A stretch of 64,000 nt of DNA from Streptosporangium brasiliense. Lineage in GTDB: Bacteria > Actinomycetota > Actinomycetes > Streptosporangiales > Streptosporangiaceae. A program made the position numbers and the translations under genes. Below the pieces are notes generated by a model. The model saw nothing but the letters and a program-made list of their open reading frames with translations, did no database searches and was not told where the DNA came from. Location: NCBI RefSeq assembly GCF_030811595.1, contig NZ_JAUSRB010000002.1, forward strand, positions 6,200,001 to 6,264,000, read 5' to 3'. This document shows, one piece after another, positions 45,173-54,229 of this stretch (positions are counted from its first letter, which is position 1; each line of letters starts with the position of its first letter).

Positions 45173-46111
45173 GTGAAACACCGCGTGGTCACCCTGGTCA
45201 GCCCGCCCCAGGAGATGTATCCGGTGACCAGCGCCTCGGCCGTCTTCGGCTACCACGGCCCGGACATCCCCGGGCACTACGACTTCGAGCTCTGCGCCGA
45301 GCGCCCGGGGCCCGTCCGGACGACCATGGGCGTCGACATGATCATCGAGCGTGGGCTGGAGGCCCTCGACGAGGCCGACACCCTCCTTGTCGCCGGCTGG
45401 TGCGCAGGCCCGGAGATCTCCCCGGAGCTCGGCGCGGCGGTCCTCGCGGCCCACACCCGCGGCGTGCGGATCATGGCCATCTGCTCGGGGATCTACATCC
45501 CGGCGAGTCTCGGTCTCCTGGACGGCCGTGCCGCCGCCACCCACTGGGAGCTGACCGCCGATCTCGCCGCGCGCTTCCCCCGGATCCGGCCCGACGCGTC
45601 CGTGCTCTACGTGGATCACGGTGACGTGGCGACGGCCGGCGCCACGGCCACGACCGTCGACCTCTGCCTGAACCAGGTCCGGCGCGACCACGGCGCGGCC
45701 CTGGCGATGCGGATCGGCCGGCAGCTGTCGGCCGCACCGCACCGGGAGGGCGGCCGGCGCCAGTATCCCGAGCTGCCGACCACCGGCCCGGTCGCCGACT
45801 CGCTCGCCCCGCTGCTCGACTGGATCACCGCCAACCTGGACCGGCCACTGACGGTCGAGGACATGGCGGCCCGCTCCGGCCTTTCCCGCCGTACCCTCAA
45901 CCGTCACTTCACCGACCAGCTCGGCGTCTCTCCCGGCCGCTGGCTGCTCAACCGCCGCATAGCCAGCACCCGCGCCCTTCTCGAGGAGACCGACCTCCCC
46001 GTCGAGACGATCGCCCAGCGCGTCGGCCTGTCCTCGGCGGTGAACCTGCGCCGCCGCTTCCACGCCGCGCTGAACACCACGCCCGCCGCCTACCGGCGCT
46101 CCTTCCGCTGA
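45173..46111 (+). CDS. GlxA-family AraC-type transcriptional regulator
   Basis: 312 residues from the GTG at 45173. The N-terminal half is a DJ-1/PfpI-like amidotransferase-fold domain with the nucleophile-elbow-like AICSGIYIPASLGLL; these domains sense small molecules in this family. The C-terminal half has two AraC helix-turn-helix units: TVEDMAARSGLSRRTLNRHF and VETIAQRVGLSSAVNLRRRF. Divergent from the MFS gene, with about 60 bp between, making it the likely regulator of that exporter. Confidence 0.92.
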   Translation: MKHRVVTLVSPPQEMYPVTSASAVFGYHGPDIPGHYDFELCAERPGPVRTTMGVDMIIERGLEALDEADTLLVAGWCAGPEISPELGAAVLAAHTRGVRIMAICSGIYIPASLGLLDGRAAATHWELTADLAARFPRIRPDASVLYVDHGDVATAGATATTVDLCLNQVRRDHGAALAMRIGRQLSAAPHREGGRRQYPELPTTGPVADSLAPLLDWITANLDRPLTVEDMAARSGLSRRTLNRHFTDQLGVSPGRWLLNRRIASTRALLEETDLPVETIAQRVGLSSAVNLRRRFHAALNTTPAAYRRSFR

Positions 46112-46123
46112 CACGGCCGGGTC

Positions 46124-46142
46124 CGGACCCGGACCCGGACCC
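46124..46142. repeat. Short GGACCC repeat after the GlxA-type regulator
   Basis: Three units of GGACCC (46125-46142), preceded by GGGTCC, 13 nt after the stop. It can fold as a GC hairpin and may serve as the terminator between convergent genes. Confidence 0.5.
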
Positions 46143-46184
46143 GGCGGAGCGGGGATGGCTCAGATCTTCAGTGCTGACGGCCGG

Positions 46185-46745
46185 TCACAGCCGGGCGGCC
46201 CACTCGTCGCCCGTGAGGACGTCAGCGCCCCTGGCCGGGAAGACGCGGTTGACCAGGAAGTCGTGCACGTCCGGTTCCCCGTCGGCGCAGGCGTCGCTGA
46301 GCACGGTCAGGCGGTAGTCGCGGTCGGCGGCGTCGTAGAACGTAGCGGCGACCATCGCCCCGGTCGCGACACCGGCCAGCACGATCGAGTCGACGCGCTG
46401 GGCGCGCAGGAGCCGATCGAGGTCGGTCCCCGAGAACGCGCTGGCGCGGCGCTTGAGGATGACGGCCTCGCCCGGCAACGGCTCGATGCGCGGGTGCACG
46501 AGCGTCTCGGGGGATTCTTCGTGGAACAGCGTCCCCGCCCCGCGCAAGGTGTTGATCACCTGGTTTCCCGCTGCCACATCAAGGCCTGAGGCCCGGAGCC
46601 CGAACCGTATGAAGATCACCGGGATTCCGGCGGCTCTGGCCGCAGGGAGAACCCTTTCCACGACGGGGAGCACGCCGGCGGCGAAGGGGTAGTTGTCCAC
46701 GATGCCGGCCTGTAGGTCGCCGATGATGAGCGCGGTGGTGGTCAT
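46185..46745 (-). CDS. Isochorismatase-like hydrolase without the catalytic cysteine
   Basis: 186 residues from ATG 46745, with AAGGA upstream; an earlier in-frame start (46781) is less likely. The fold is that of isochorismatase/nicotinamidase: the first Asp is in IIGDLQAGI and the Lys in VILKRRASAF. The third position, Cys in the hydrolases (usually in a GVATxxCV segment), reads GVATGAMVAAT. True isochorismatases also lack this Cys, so activity is possible but not amidase chemistry. No siderophore genes nearby give a substrate. Confidence 0.85.
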   Translation of the reverse strand: MTTTALIIGDLQAGIVDNYPFAAGVLPVVERVLPAARAAGIPVIFIRFGLRASGLDVAAGNQVINTLRGAGTLFHEESPETLVHPRIEPLPGEAVILKRRASAFSGTDLDRLLRAQRVDSIVLAGVATGAMVAATFYDAADRDYRLTVLSDACADGEPDVHDFLVNRVFPARGADVLTGDEWAARL

Positions 46746-46970
46746 ACGGATTCCTTCACTGTACGGCGTGTCATCGGCCATCCTCGCGGCCGTAACCTTG
46801 GCGCTGTTGTTGATCTAGTACGACGATAGTGGGACAGATTCGCATACGGGGCATCGGCCGCGTCGCGGGCGGCTGGAGACGCGTCTCCTCACCTGCCGGT
46901 GATCGTCGCGCGCTGTCACCGCTCCACGGACCTTGATCCAGATCCTGCGTTCCGGCACCACCTCGCCGTG

Positions 46971-47927
46971 TCAGGCGAGCATTCGGAGAAGCTCGGCCTC
47001 TTCGGCGGCCGTGAGGCCGGAGCGGCTCACCGTGTGGCCGGACTCGCGCTGCCAGGCGAGCGTGTCGCGGGCCGTGTCGGCGACCGGGCGGATGTGCAGG
47101 CCGGCGGCCAGCGTGGCGGAGGTGTCGCGGGTCATGAAGCCGGCGTATTCGGGCAACGGCAGCCACATCGGCAGCGACCGCGGCCCCATCCACGGCTCCA
47201 CCTTCTGCGCGACGAGGAACTCCTGGCCGGCCCAGACCAGCTCGGGCTCCACCTCCAGGCCCTCGGCGATCTCCGCCAGCAGCCTGCCCCTGCCGAAGGG
47301 CATGGAGATCGCGTCGTACGGCCCGGAGAGCCCCTTCTCCGCCGAGTCGAGGGTCCAGATGGCCAAATCGCGCACGTCGACGAGCTGGACGAGATCGTCG
47401 GGCGACCCAGGAGCCAGCACGGGCCCGCCACGTGCCAGCCGGTCGACCCAGTAGGTGAACCGGTCGGACTGGTCCTCCGGACCCACGATCAGCCCGGCGC
47501 GCACGAGGAGCGCCCCCTCGCCGACGATCTGCTCGCACGCCACCTTGGCCGGCCCGTAGTTCTCCGGGTCGGCCTCGTCGGCGTCGGCGGCCAGCGGCTC
47601 GTGCATGACCTGGTTGGCCTCGCCGGAGTCGGAGTAGACACTGCACGACGACACGAACGTCCAGTGACCGGCACGGCCCGCGAGCTCCGCGACGGCCCGC
47701 CGTACCGAGCTCGGATGCCTGGCGACGTCGATGACGAGGTCGAACGATCCCTCCACGGGCGCCAGCCCGCCGTCCTCGCTCCGGTCGACCCGGACGAACT
47801 CGACATCCGGCGGCGGATCGCCCGCGAGCCCGCGAGCCGCGCACACCACCTCGTGCCCGCGGTCGCGCGCCTGCCGCGCGATCTCCCTGGACAGGAATCT
47901 CGTACCACCCAGAACAAGTGTCCTCAT
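46971..47927 (-). CDS. NAD-dependent epimerase/dehydratase-like protein
   Basis: 318 residues from ATG 47927 (MRTLVLGGTRFLS), an extended short-chain dehydrogenase fold. The nucleotide-binding motif is LGGTRFLSR, and the YGPAKVACE segment supplies the YxxxK catalytic pair, with SSCSVYS as the Ser region. Members with the GGTRF start include reductases and RNA-associated paralogues as well as sugar epimerases. No adjoining sugar gene is visible, so the substrate is open. It stands alone, 225 bp from the isochorismatase-like gene. Confidence 0.88.
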   Translation of the reverse strand: MRTLVLGGTRFLSREIARQARDRGHEVVCAARGLAGDPPPDVEFVRVDRSEDGGLAPVEGSFDLVIDVARHPSSVRRAVAELAGRAGHWTFVSSCSVYSDSGEANQVMHEPLAADADEADPENYGPAKVACEQIVGEGALLVRAGLIVGPEDQSDRFTYWVDRLARGGPVLAPGSPDDLVQLVDVRDLAIWTLDSAEKGLSGPYDAISMPFGRGRLLAEIAEGLEVEPELVWAGQEFLVAQKVEPWMGPRSLPMWLPLPEYAGFMTRDTSATLAAGLHIRPVADTARDTLAWQRESGHTVSRSGLTAAEEAELLRMLA

Positions 47928-48170
47928 CCCCCCATCCTGACCCACCTGCCCCGCGTGAACTCCGTCCCTTCACTCCCAGCGCAAAACCGGCCCGGCCGTG
48001 ACCCGGCCGTGACTGGGGCGGACCCGTCGCCCGCAGGCGGTCGGGTGCGCCGGAGAACCCCCTGACGGTCGCCGTCCCTCGCCTCCCGCCTCCCCGTCCC
48101 CGCCGGGAACGTGACACGGGAGACGGAGGGACGGCACCGAGCCGGCACGGCGGTCGTGGCCGGTACGGGG

Positions 48171-49209
48171 TCAGCGGGCAGCCCTGATCCGGCCGAGCAC
48201 GACGTCGACGGCCAGGAAGGCGAGCAGGGAGATCCCGAGCAGCGGGACGGAGACGCCCACCACGACCGCCGCCGCTCCGACGGGCAGGAGCACGGCCGGC
48301 GGCACCGCGCGCCGGCCGCCGCGCCCGTAGGGGGCGGCGAAGCCCCGGGTCGGGCGGCGCTGCCACCACATCCGGTAGCCCCAGACGATCATGGAGATGA
48401 GCCCGAGGGCGAGCGCCACCAGCAGGATCTGGTTGGGCAGGCCGAACAGCACCCCCATGTGCCCGTCGATGCCCCAGCGGATCAGTTTGGCCACCAGCGG
48501 GAAGTCGTCGAAGCGCAGCTCGCCGACGACCTGGCCGGTCGCCGGGTCGACCGCGACCTGGTCGTTGCGCTGGGGCCACTCGCGGTCCATCTCCTTGACC
48601 GTGAAGGCCGCGCCGGGCTCGACCGGCCAGACGACCTCCAGCGGCCCGGAGAGCCCGGCGCCCTGCGCCGCCGCGACGATCCGGTCGGCGTCGGCCTCGG
48701 CCGCGGGCCCGCCGCCGTGCCCGGCGTGGTCGGCGTGGTCACCGGCGGAGGCGGACAGGGACGGGGTCGTCCAGCCCAGCGCGTTCTGGAGCTTGTCGAC
48801 GTTCGCGCCCGCGTACGCCGACCAGGTCAGCCCGGTGGCGGAGAGGAACAGCAGGCCGACGGTGATCCACAGGCCCACCGAGCCGTGCCACGACAGGGTC
48901 CGCCACAGGCCCGTGGCCCCGCGGTCGGGCCGGAGCGCGCGGCGGCGGTGGCTCAGCCAGAGCACGACGCCGCCGAGCGCGACCACCCAGAGCCAGCTCG
49001 CTGTAGAGGCGGCCGGGTCCGCCCAGGTGGAGGTGGCGGTGGAGAGTGGAGATCCAGGCGCGCACCGGGAGCGCGCCCGAGCTGCCGTAGCTCTCCAGCG
49101 CACCCCGGACCTCGCCCGTGTGCGGGTCGACGAAGACCGCCAGCCGGGTGCTCTCCGGCAGGTCCGGCACGTCAAGCAGGACCCGGGTGGTCGCGCCGGG
49201 AGACGGCCG
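48171..49209 (-). pseudogene. PepSY-associated membrane protein, truncated and frameshifted
   Basis: The 3' part from about 49010 to 48171 reads as one frame: WLWVVALGGVVLWLSHRRR, LSWHGSVGLWITVGLLFLSA, a PepSY domain (TVKEMDREWPQRNDQVAVD), DGHMGVLFGLPNQ and a last membrane pair. The preceding portion, GATTRVLLDVPDLPESTRLA through ISTLHRHLHLGGPGRLYSEL, is in another frame. Expected sequence at the break (SEL-AAS-WLW) suggests loss of 11 bp between GAGCTGGC repeats. The first membrane helix and N-terminal PepSY domain, usually about 150 residues, are absent and replaced by the end of the upstream membrane-protein gene. PepSY-TM proteins are linked to iron or copper reduction and uptake. Confidence 0.72.
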
Positions 49210-49717
49210 CGGCGAGCAGTCGGGTGACGGACGAGGCCCGGCTCTCCCCGGAGGGCCGCGGGGCGAGGCGCCGTACGGCGGGCGGCGCCCAGCACACCAG
49301 CAGGGTGAGGACCGAGGCGGCGAGCAGGCGCAGCAGCGTGGCCAGGGCGGTCTCGCCGCGCTCCAGCCAGTAGGCCGACAGCAGTGCTGTCACGACGTGG
49401 GCCAGCAACATGGACACATCCGCGGCCAGGCCGCCGTGTCCGTGACCGGGAACCGGCGGCGGCTGCACCGCGGCCGCGGAGAACAGGTGGTGCAGGCCGT
49501 ACTGGGCGGCGAAGGCCGCCGTGAGCAGGGTGCCCAGGCCCCGCTGCCGCCGGGCCAGCACAAAGGCCCCGCCCGCCACGAGCACCGCCGCCCCGGCGGG
49601 CGCCGCCGCGTCGACTGCGGCGCCTCCGGCCAGCACATGCATGCCCAGGGAGATCGCCACGCACACGACCGCGAACGCGATGGCGCGTAGCAGGCGCAGA
49701 GCGGGCATGCCCCTCAT
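49172..49717 (-). CDS. Integral membrane protein (PepSY-TM neighbour)
   Basis: 181 residues from ATG 49717 (MRGMPALRLLRA). About five hydrophobic segments are visible: AIAFAVVCVAISLGMHVLAG, AAVLVAGGAFVLA, LLTAAFAAQYGLHHLF, MLLAHVVTALLSAYWL and LLRLLAASVLTLLVCW. A His/Gly-rich loop (PVPGHGHGG) could bind metal. Such proteins commonly neighbour copper-related YcnI/PepSY genes in actinomycetes. The 3' end overlaps the truncated PepSY gene, so its own last residues may have been altered by the same rearrangement. Confidence 0.75.
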   Translation of the reverse strand: MRGMPALRLLRAIAFAVVCVAISLGMHVLAGGAAVDAAAPAGAAVLVAGGAFVLARRQRGLGTLLTAAFAAQYGLHHLFSAAAVQPPPVPGHGHGGLAADVSMLLAHVVTALLSAYWLERGETALATLLRLLAASVLTLLVCWAPPAVRRLAPRPSGESRASSVTRLLAAAVSRRDHPGPA

Positions 49718-49891
49718 GGTGACAGAGATCGCCGAGTCTGCCGAGCCCGTAGATCCCTCGAAGGCCGCATTGAACAAGCGATCTGAGACAGCATTGGACA
49801 AGCGACCTGTCCGATCCCCGGCGGGCCTGGTTGTGGCCTGCCTGGCCGAGGACCGCTGACCGGACCGATGCCCGGGAAGGTCACCTCGGCC

Positions 49892-49927
49892 GGTGGCGGT
49901 GGCGGTGGCGGTGGCGGTGGCGGTGGC
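49892..49927. repeat. GGTGGC hexanucleotide repeat, six units
   Basis: Six uninterrupted GGTGGC units in the noncoding region upstream of the membrane-protein gene. The unit number may vary between strains by slippage. Confidence 0.8.
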
Positions 49928-50195
49928 GACGGCCGGAGGAGCGTGTCCGCGCCCCGCCGGCTGTACTTGGGACTTCTGCCGGGCTCCGATGGCGGTTACC
50001 GCGACGGTGAAGGCGGCTGAGCGGCCTGACCAGTACATCTAGAGCGCCATCTCCGGTTGAGCCTGTGTTGCTGCTAGTGTCGACGATCTCAGATCCGCAA
50101 CCTTCTCCCGATGGTCTTGAGGGCCCAAGCCGAAGCACCTGCTCCGGCTGTGGGGGAAGGCGCAAGATCTCCATTGACAGTTGGAGAGTCTTGCC

Positions 50196-50381
50196 ATGGG
50201 TGAAATCAAGCGGATCAAGAGCGTGTCGGAATCCGGAGAACTGCGGCTGCTGACCGTGGTCAGTGCGCGGAAGGACGCCGGCAGCAGCCTTTCTCGCGTG
50301 CGGAGCATCGCCAAGACCATCGGCCGCTCACCACGCGCCTACGACGACCGGGCGATCGAGAACGCAGACCGGTTCCGCTGA
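50196..50381 (+). CDS. Small hypothetical protein
   Basis: 61 residues, beginning [20 protein letters not shown] and ending [20 protein letters not shown] lies about 8 nt before the ATG and the codons are as GC3-rich as real genes here. Basic middle, no membrane segment. I do not recognise it. It precedes the TIM-barrel gene by about 200 bp on the same strand; cotranscription is possible. Confidence 0.4.
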   Translation: MGEIKRIKSVSESGELRLLTVVSARKDAGSSLSRVRSIAKTIGRSPRAYDDRAIENADRFR

Positions 50382-50588
50382 CTCCTGGCCTATGCCGCCA
50401 GTACCGCGAGCACCATCCTCGGCCACCGCTGCACCCAAGGGGCGGCGGGCCGCAGCGGCGAGGACGCTCCGCGTGGGTGAACCGGTCGCGCCGCTCATGG
50501 CGGCGCAGATCACCGCCGCGCCCGCCACTCACCAGGAGACGCTCTGCTCCTGGCTGAAACACAGGTTCACACCAAGAAGGGAATTGTC

Positions 50589-51536
50589 ATGAAAAAAGGG
50601 ATCAACTATGACACGGGCTTCCTGCCGGGAGACCACTTCACCCGCAAGGTGTTCGATGCCGAGACCGTGCGACGCGAGATGCGTGTCATCGTCGACGACC
50701 TGCGCTGCCAGGCCGTCCGCGTGTCCGGCGGCGACCCCACCCGGCTGAGCGTCGCCGCCCAGGAGGCCGCCGAGGCAGGGCTGGAGGTCTGGTTCGCGCC
50801 CTTCCCCGTTGACCTGCCCGATCAAGACGTGCTGGCTCTCTACGCCGACTGCGCCGAGCGCGCGGAGGCGGTCCGGCGCGGCGGGGCCGAGGTAGTGCTC
50901 GTGACCGGCTGCGAGTACACCACTTTCGGCCACGGCTACCTGCCCGGCGACACCTACACGGCGCGCATGGACGCCATGATGGCCGACCTGGCCTGGCTGG
51001 AGTCACTGAGCACGACTATGGGCCGCTTCAACGCGTTCCTGGCCGAGTCGGCCGAGACCGTGCGGCCGCTGTTCGGTGGCCGGATCACCTACGCCTCGGC
51101 CCCCTGGGAGTCCGTCGACTGGGCCCCGTTCGACCTGGTGGGCGTGGATGCCTACCGCGCCGCGTACAACGCCGACACCTTCGTCGAGGAGATGCGCGGC
51201 CACTTCAAGCACGACAAGCCCGTCGTGGTCACCGAGTTCGGCACCTGTGCCTGGCTGGGCGCGGCCGAGCAGGGCGGCGCCGCGATGCTGGTGCCAGAGG
51301 GGGCGGTGCCGGACGAGGGCGAGCAGGTCCGCTACTTCGAGGAGTTGATGGACATCTTCGAGAAGGAGGGTGTGGCCGCCGCCTTCTGGTTCAGCTTTGC
51401 CGGATACGCCCTCCAAGGCCCGGCCGACCTCGGCTCCTACGGTGTCGTCAGGATGCTCGACGCGACCAGGTGGGAGCCCAAGGCGGTCTTCCACGCCATG
51501 GCCGCCAGGGACGCGCGCAGCTCGCGGAAGCGCTGA
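50589..51536 (+). CDS. TIM-barrel protein of the actinobacterial 'abortive infection' family
   Basis: 315 residues with AAGGGA just before the ATG. The start MKKGINYDTGF, AVRVSGGDPTRLSVAA, VVLVTGCEYT, VGVDAYRAAYNADTF, VVVTEFGTCAWLGA and YGVVRMLD are typical of a family annotated in databases as abortive infection protein. The barrel resembles glycoside hydrolases: VTGCEYT and VVTEFGT supply Glu residues at positions like the acid/base and nucleophile of clan A enzymes. No secretion signal. I know of no experimental proof of a phage-defence role, and a cytoplasmic glycosidase is equally plausible. No phage or toxin genes adjoin it. Confidence 0.85.
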   Translation: MKKGINYDTGFLPGDHFTRKVFDAETVRREMRVIVDDLRCQAVRVSGGDPTRLSVAAQEAAEAGLEVWFAPFPVDLPDQDVLALYADCAERAEAVRRGGAEVVLVTGCEYTTFGHGYLPGDTYTARMDAMMADLAWLESLSTTMGRFNAFLAESAETVRPLFGGRITYASAPWESVDWAPFDLVGVDAYRAAYNADTFVEEMRGHFKHDKPVVVTEFGTCAWLGAAEQGGAAMLVPEGAVPDEGEQVRYFEELMDIFEKEGVAAAFWFSFAGYALQGPADLGSYGVVRMLDATRWEPKAVFHAMAARDARSSRKR

Positions 51537-51997
51537 GGCATGACCAGGACCTGCGGCGTCATGCTGGAGAACGGACGGCGAGCGCTGACCGGGCTGCCGG
51601 CGCTGCAGCGCGCGGCTGAATGTCCTGGGCCGCAGCGGCGGGCAGGCCGGCGTTGTCCGGTCTGCTGCTGGTGGTCCCGGAATTGCCGGATTTCCTCGAT
51701 CAGTTCGGGGACCCGGTAGAGGAAGGCCCGGGAGGCACCCGAGGCGCGGACGACAGCGGCAACCGTTTACGCGGTGGCCGCCGTCGCCGGGGCGCTCCTG
51801 GCCGGCTGGGGCAGCAGGCAGGTCAAGCACGGCAAGCGCGGCCGATGACCGGCCGCAAGGCGGCGACGGCCTGGTCCCACGGGAGTCGGCCAAGGCGTTC
51901 ACCGCCGGTGAGCAGGCGGCCGTACCGCTTCCACAGGGCAACACCCACGGCGAGCACGTCGAGTTCGGATGGCCTCCGTACGCGAGGACGCGCCTCG
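51537..51997. other. 461-bp gene-poor region with possible coding debris
   Basis: No complete gene is supported. One protein-like stretch without a start is visible on the plus strand: 51765-51848, a hydrophobic VYAVAAVAGALLAGWGSRQV ending in basic residues and a stop, like the tail of a small membrane protein. A second, at about 51890-51970, contains KAFTAGEQAAVPLPQGNTHG. Both look like debris of lost genes rather than functional reading frames. Confidence 0.4.
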
Positions 51998-54049
51998 TCA
52001 GAGGAGACAGAAGACGTTGTCGATGAACTCGTCGTCGAAGTTGACCGGGTTGGCTGATCCCTCCGAGTAGGCCCAGCTCAGGCTGCGCTGCCCGTTCTCC
52101 GAGTGCACCGACCACGTCCGGTAGCCGGGGACCCGGCCGTCGTGCCACCATACGTTCTTGCCGCAGCTCAGGGTGGTCCGGAAGATCCCCATTCCGGCCC
52201 ACTTGGAGCCCTCGCCGGTGTAGACGAGGTTGCTCTTCATCTCGTTGAGCCAGCTCGTCCCGGTCACGTACCCGACCAGCAGATACTTGTAGAAGAGGTT
52301 GAGTTCGGGGATGGTCGAGACCATCTGGCCGCCCGCCGCCCAGCGCGAGGCGTTCTGTCCGGTGGTCTCGACCCGGGTGGAGGTGCCGGGGTTCCACCAG
52401 TAGCCGCGCAGCCGCACCGACGAGAGCGCGGTGTCGGTGGGGACGGAGGTGCCGGCCAGCCTGAACGGGCCGATCAGGTCACGGCTCATCTGGTCGGGGT
52501 AGGACCGGCCGGTGACCCGTTCGATGATCATGCCGATGACCAGGTAGTTGCTGTTGGAATAGGAGTAGCGGGAGCCCGGCGTGAACAGCCGTGCGTGCCG
52601 GTTCACGATGTCCAGCAGCTGTTGGTTGGTGAACCCCTGCGTCATCGTCGTCGCGAAGTCGGGCAGGTCGTCGGTGAAGTTGTAGAGCCCGCTGGTGTGC
52701 TGGAGGAGATTCCGCAGGGTGATCTGGTCACCGCCGGTCACGTTGGACAGATACTGCGAGATGTGTGCGTTCAGCGAGACGTTCCCGGCGGCGGCGAGCC
52801 GTAGCAGCTCGGCGGCGGCGAAGGTCTTCGAGACGCTCGCGACGCGCACCCGCGCGTCCATGCCGGAGACGTCGCCGTAGTGCGCCTGGAACGTGCCGAG
52901 CGTCCCGTCCGACAGTTCGGCGATCGCCGCGCCGCCGTTGAACCAGGCGGTGTGCAGCGTGGTGTTCTGCACCATGGCGCGGGCCTGGTCGGCGCCGGTC
53001 ATCTCCCGGGTCATGACGCCGGTGAAGAGCGTCTGACCGTTCTCGACATACCCCTGCGCGCTGATCAGCCGGGCGCCCTTGCGCAGTGTCTTGAGGTTGA
53101 GCTGGTCATGGTTGAGGCCGTACCACCAGCCCGGCGCCGGGCCGGAGGTGTTGCGCAACATGATCGCGTTGAAGGTGCCGTCGGCATTGCGGCTGGCGTC
53201 CACCAGCCGCGCGCCGTTCTGCCCCGCCAGGTTGTTGACCTGGGCGTCGCTACCGCCCAGCCACCACCAGAACTGCTGCGAGCTCCAGCCCGTCAGCAGC
53301 AGGTCGTACCAGCGGGCGCCGCCGCCGGCGTCGAACGGCCGCAGCTTGACGGGCCGGGCGCCGGTGGCCTGCTGCTGCGCGAGAACGAACGAGGTGTCGC
53401 CGTAGTACCACCACCAGGGCCGGGCGCCGTCACCTGTGTTGTCGACCAGCGCGACGGCGAACCGCCAGCCGTCCGCGGTCCAGTAGCGGGCGACCGAGGC
53501 GGGCCGGGTGCTGGTGTAGTTCGCCAGGCCGACCACGCCCTGGTCGGTCAGCCCGTAGTAGAGCCCCCAGGACCGCACCCAGTAGGCGCCCGTGTTCTTG
53601 ACGAGGGTGGCGGTGAAGGTGAGCTGGGTGCCGGGTTGGTGGGCGATGTCGCTGACCCGCGCGCCCTGGCTCTGCGCGTAGTCGTGGATCTGCTCGATCG
53701 TCCAGCCGTTGACGGTCCACCACTGCGTCGGCGCGGTGAGGTACTGGTCGTCCCCGTAGGACTCGTTGAACGCGGCGGCGGTGCCGGCCCTCGCGGTCGC
53801 CCGCGCCATGGCGCCCGTGCCGCCCGCGGTGCGCCGCGGCGCCTCCGTCGTGGTCTTCACCAGGTGCCCGCCCGACCGGGTCTCACCGACGACGGGTGTC
53901 TCCGGCGTCGCCCCCGCCACCCGGCCGTCCTGCTGCCCGACGACGACGCCGGGCGGGGGACCGGAGGCGGCCTGGCCGGGCACCGCCGGCGCGAGCAGGA
54001 ACAGGAGTATCGCCAGCAGGGACAGCAGCCGTCGGCTCACAGGACGCAC
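51998..54049 (-). CDS. Secreted BTRD1-repeat serine hydrolase (polyglycine-hydrolase-like)
   Basis: 683 residues. A Sec signal peptide (LLSLLAILLFLLAPAVPGQA) leads to about 270 residues of Trp-rich tandem repeats, each near 45 residues (GWTIEQIHDYAQSQGARVSD, DGWRFAVALVDN, SSQQFWWWLGGSD, LISAQGYVENGQTLFTGVMT), matching bacterial tandem repeat domain 1. The C-terminal half is a class C beta-lactamase-fold domain: nucleophile SVSK, YSNSNY tyrosine motif and HDGRVPGY. Fungal polyglycine hydrolases, which cut plant chitinases, share this two-part layout, so an extracellular protease role is possible. Two Cys near the end (LSCGKN, NVFCLL) may pair. It appears monocistronic. Confidence 0.9.
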   Translation of the reverse strand: MRPVSRRLLSLLAILLFLLAPAVPGQAASGPPPGVVVGQQDGRVAGATPETPVVGETRSGGHLVKTTTEAPRRTAGGTGAMARATARAGTAAAFNESYGDDQYLTAPTQWWTVNGWTIEQIHDYAQSQGARVSDIAHQPGTQLTFTATLVKNTGAYWVRSWGLYYGLTDQGVVGLANYTSTRPASVARYWTADGWRFAVALVDNTGDGARPWWWYYGDTSFVLAQQQATGARPVKLRPFDAGGGARWYDLLLTGWSSQQFWWWLGGSDAQVNNLAGQNGARLVDASRNADGTFNAIMLRNTSGPAPGWWYGLNHDQLNLKTLRKGARLISAQGYVENGQTLFTGVMTREMTGADQARAMVQNTTLHTAWFNGGAAIAELSDGTLGTFQAHYGDVSGMDARVRVASVSKTFAAAELLRLAAAGNVSLNAHISQYLSNVTGGDQITLRNLLQHTSGLYNFTDDLPDFATTMTQGFTNQQLLDIVNRHARLFTPGSRYSYSNSNYLVIGMIIERVTGRSYPDQMSRDLIGPFRLAGTSVPTDTALSSVRLRGYWWNPGTSTRVETTGQNASRWAAGGQMVSTIPELNLFYKYLLVGYVTGTSWLNEMKSNLVYTGEGSKWAGMGIFRTTLSCGKNVWWHDGRVPGYRTWSVHSENGQRSLSWAYSEGSANPVNFDDEFIDNVFCLL

Positions 54050-54229
54050 ACCTCTCTCCGAGTGATAACCGCATGATCAACCAAAGCGGTCGCTTGTTCA
54101 ATATCCATCGGACGCCGATCCTACGGGCCGGGCGGATCACCGGAGCCGGCGGCGTGGCCCGCGGCCACCTCCCGCGGCCGAAAACACATTGCGGTGAAGG
54201 CCGGGACGCGCGACGATCCCGGCGTGAAG

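Noticed and set aside
49892-49927. GGTGGC repeat as part of a coding region (Ala-Thr repeat on the minus strand)
   Set aside because: The minus-strand frame through it starts far upstream of the signal-like MRGMPALRLL start and encodes no conserved sequence before it.
50589-51536. Calling this a phage-defence island
   Set aside because: Only one gene carries the family name, experimental support for that name is unknown to me, and no other defence genes adjoin it.
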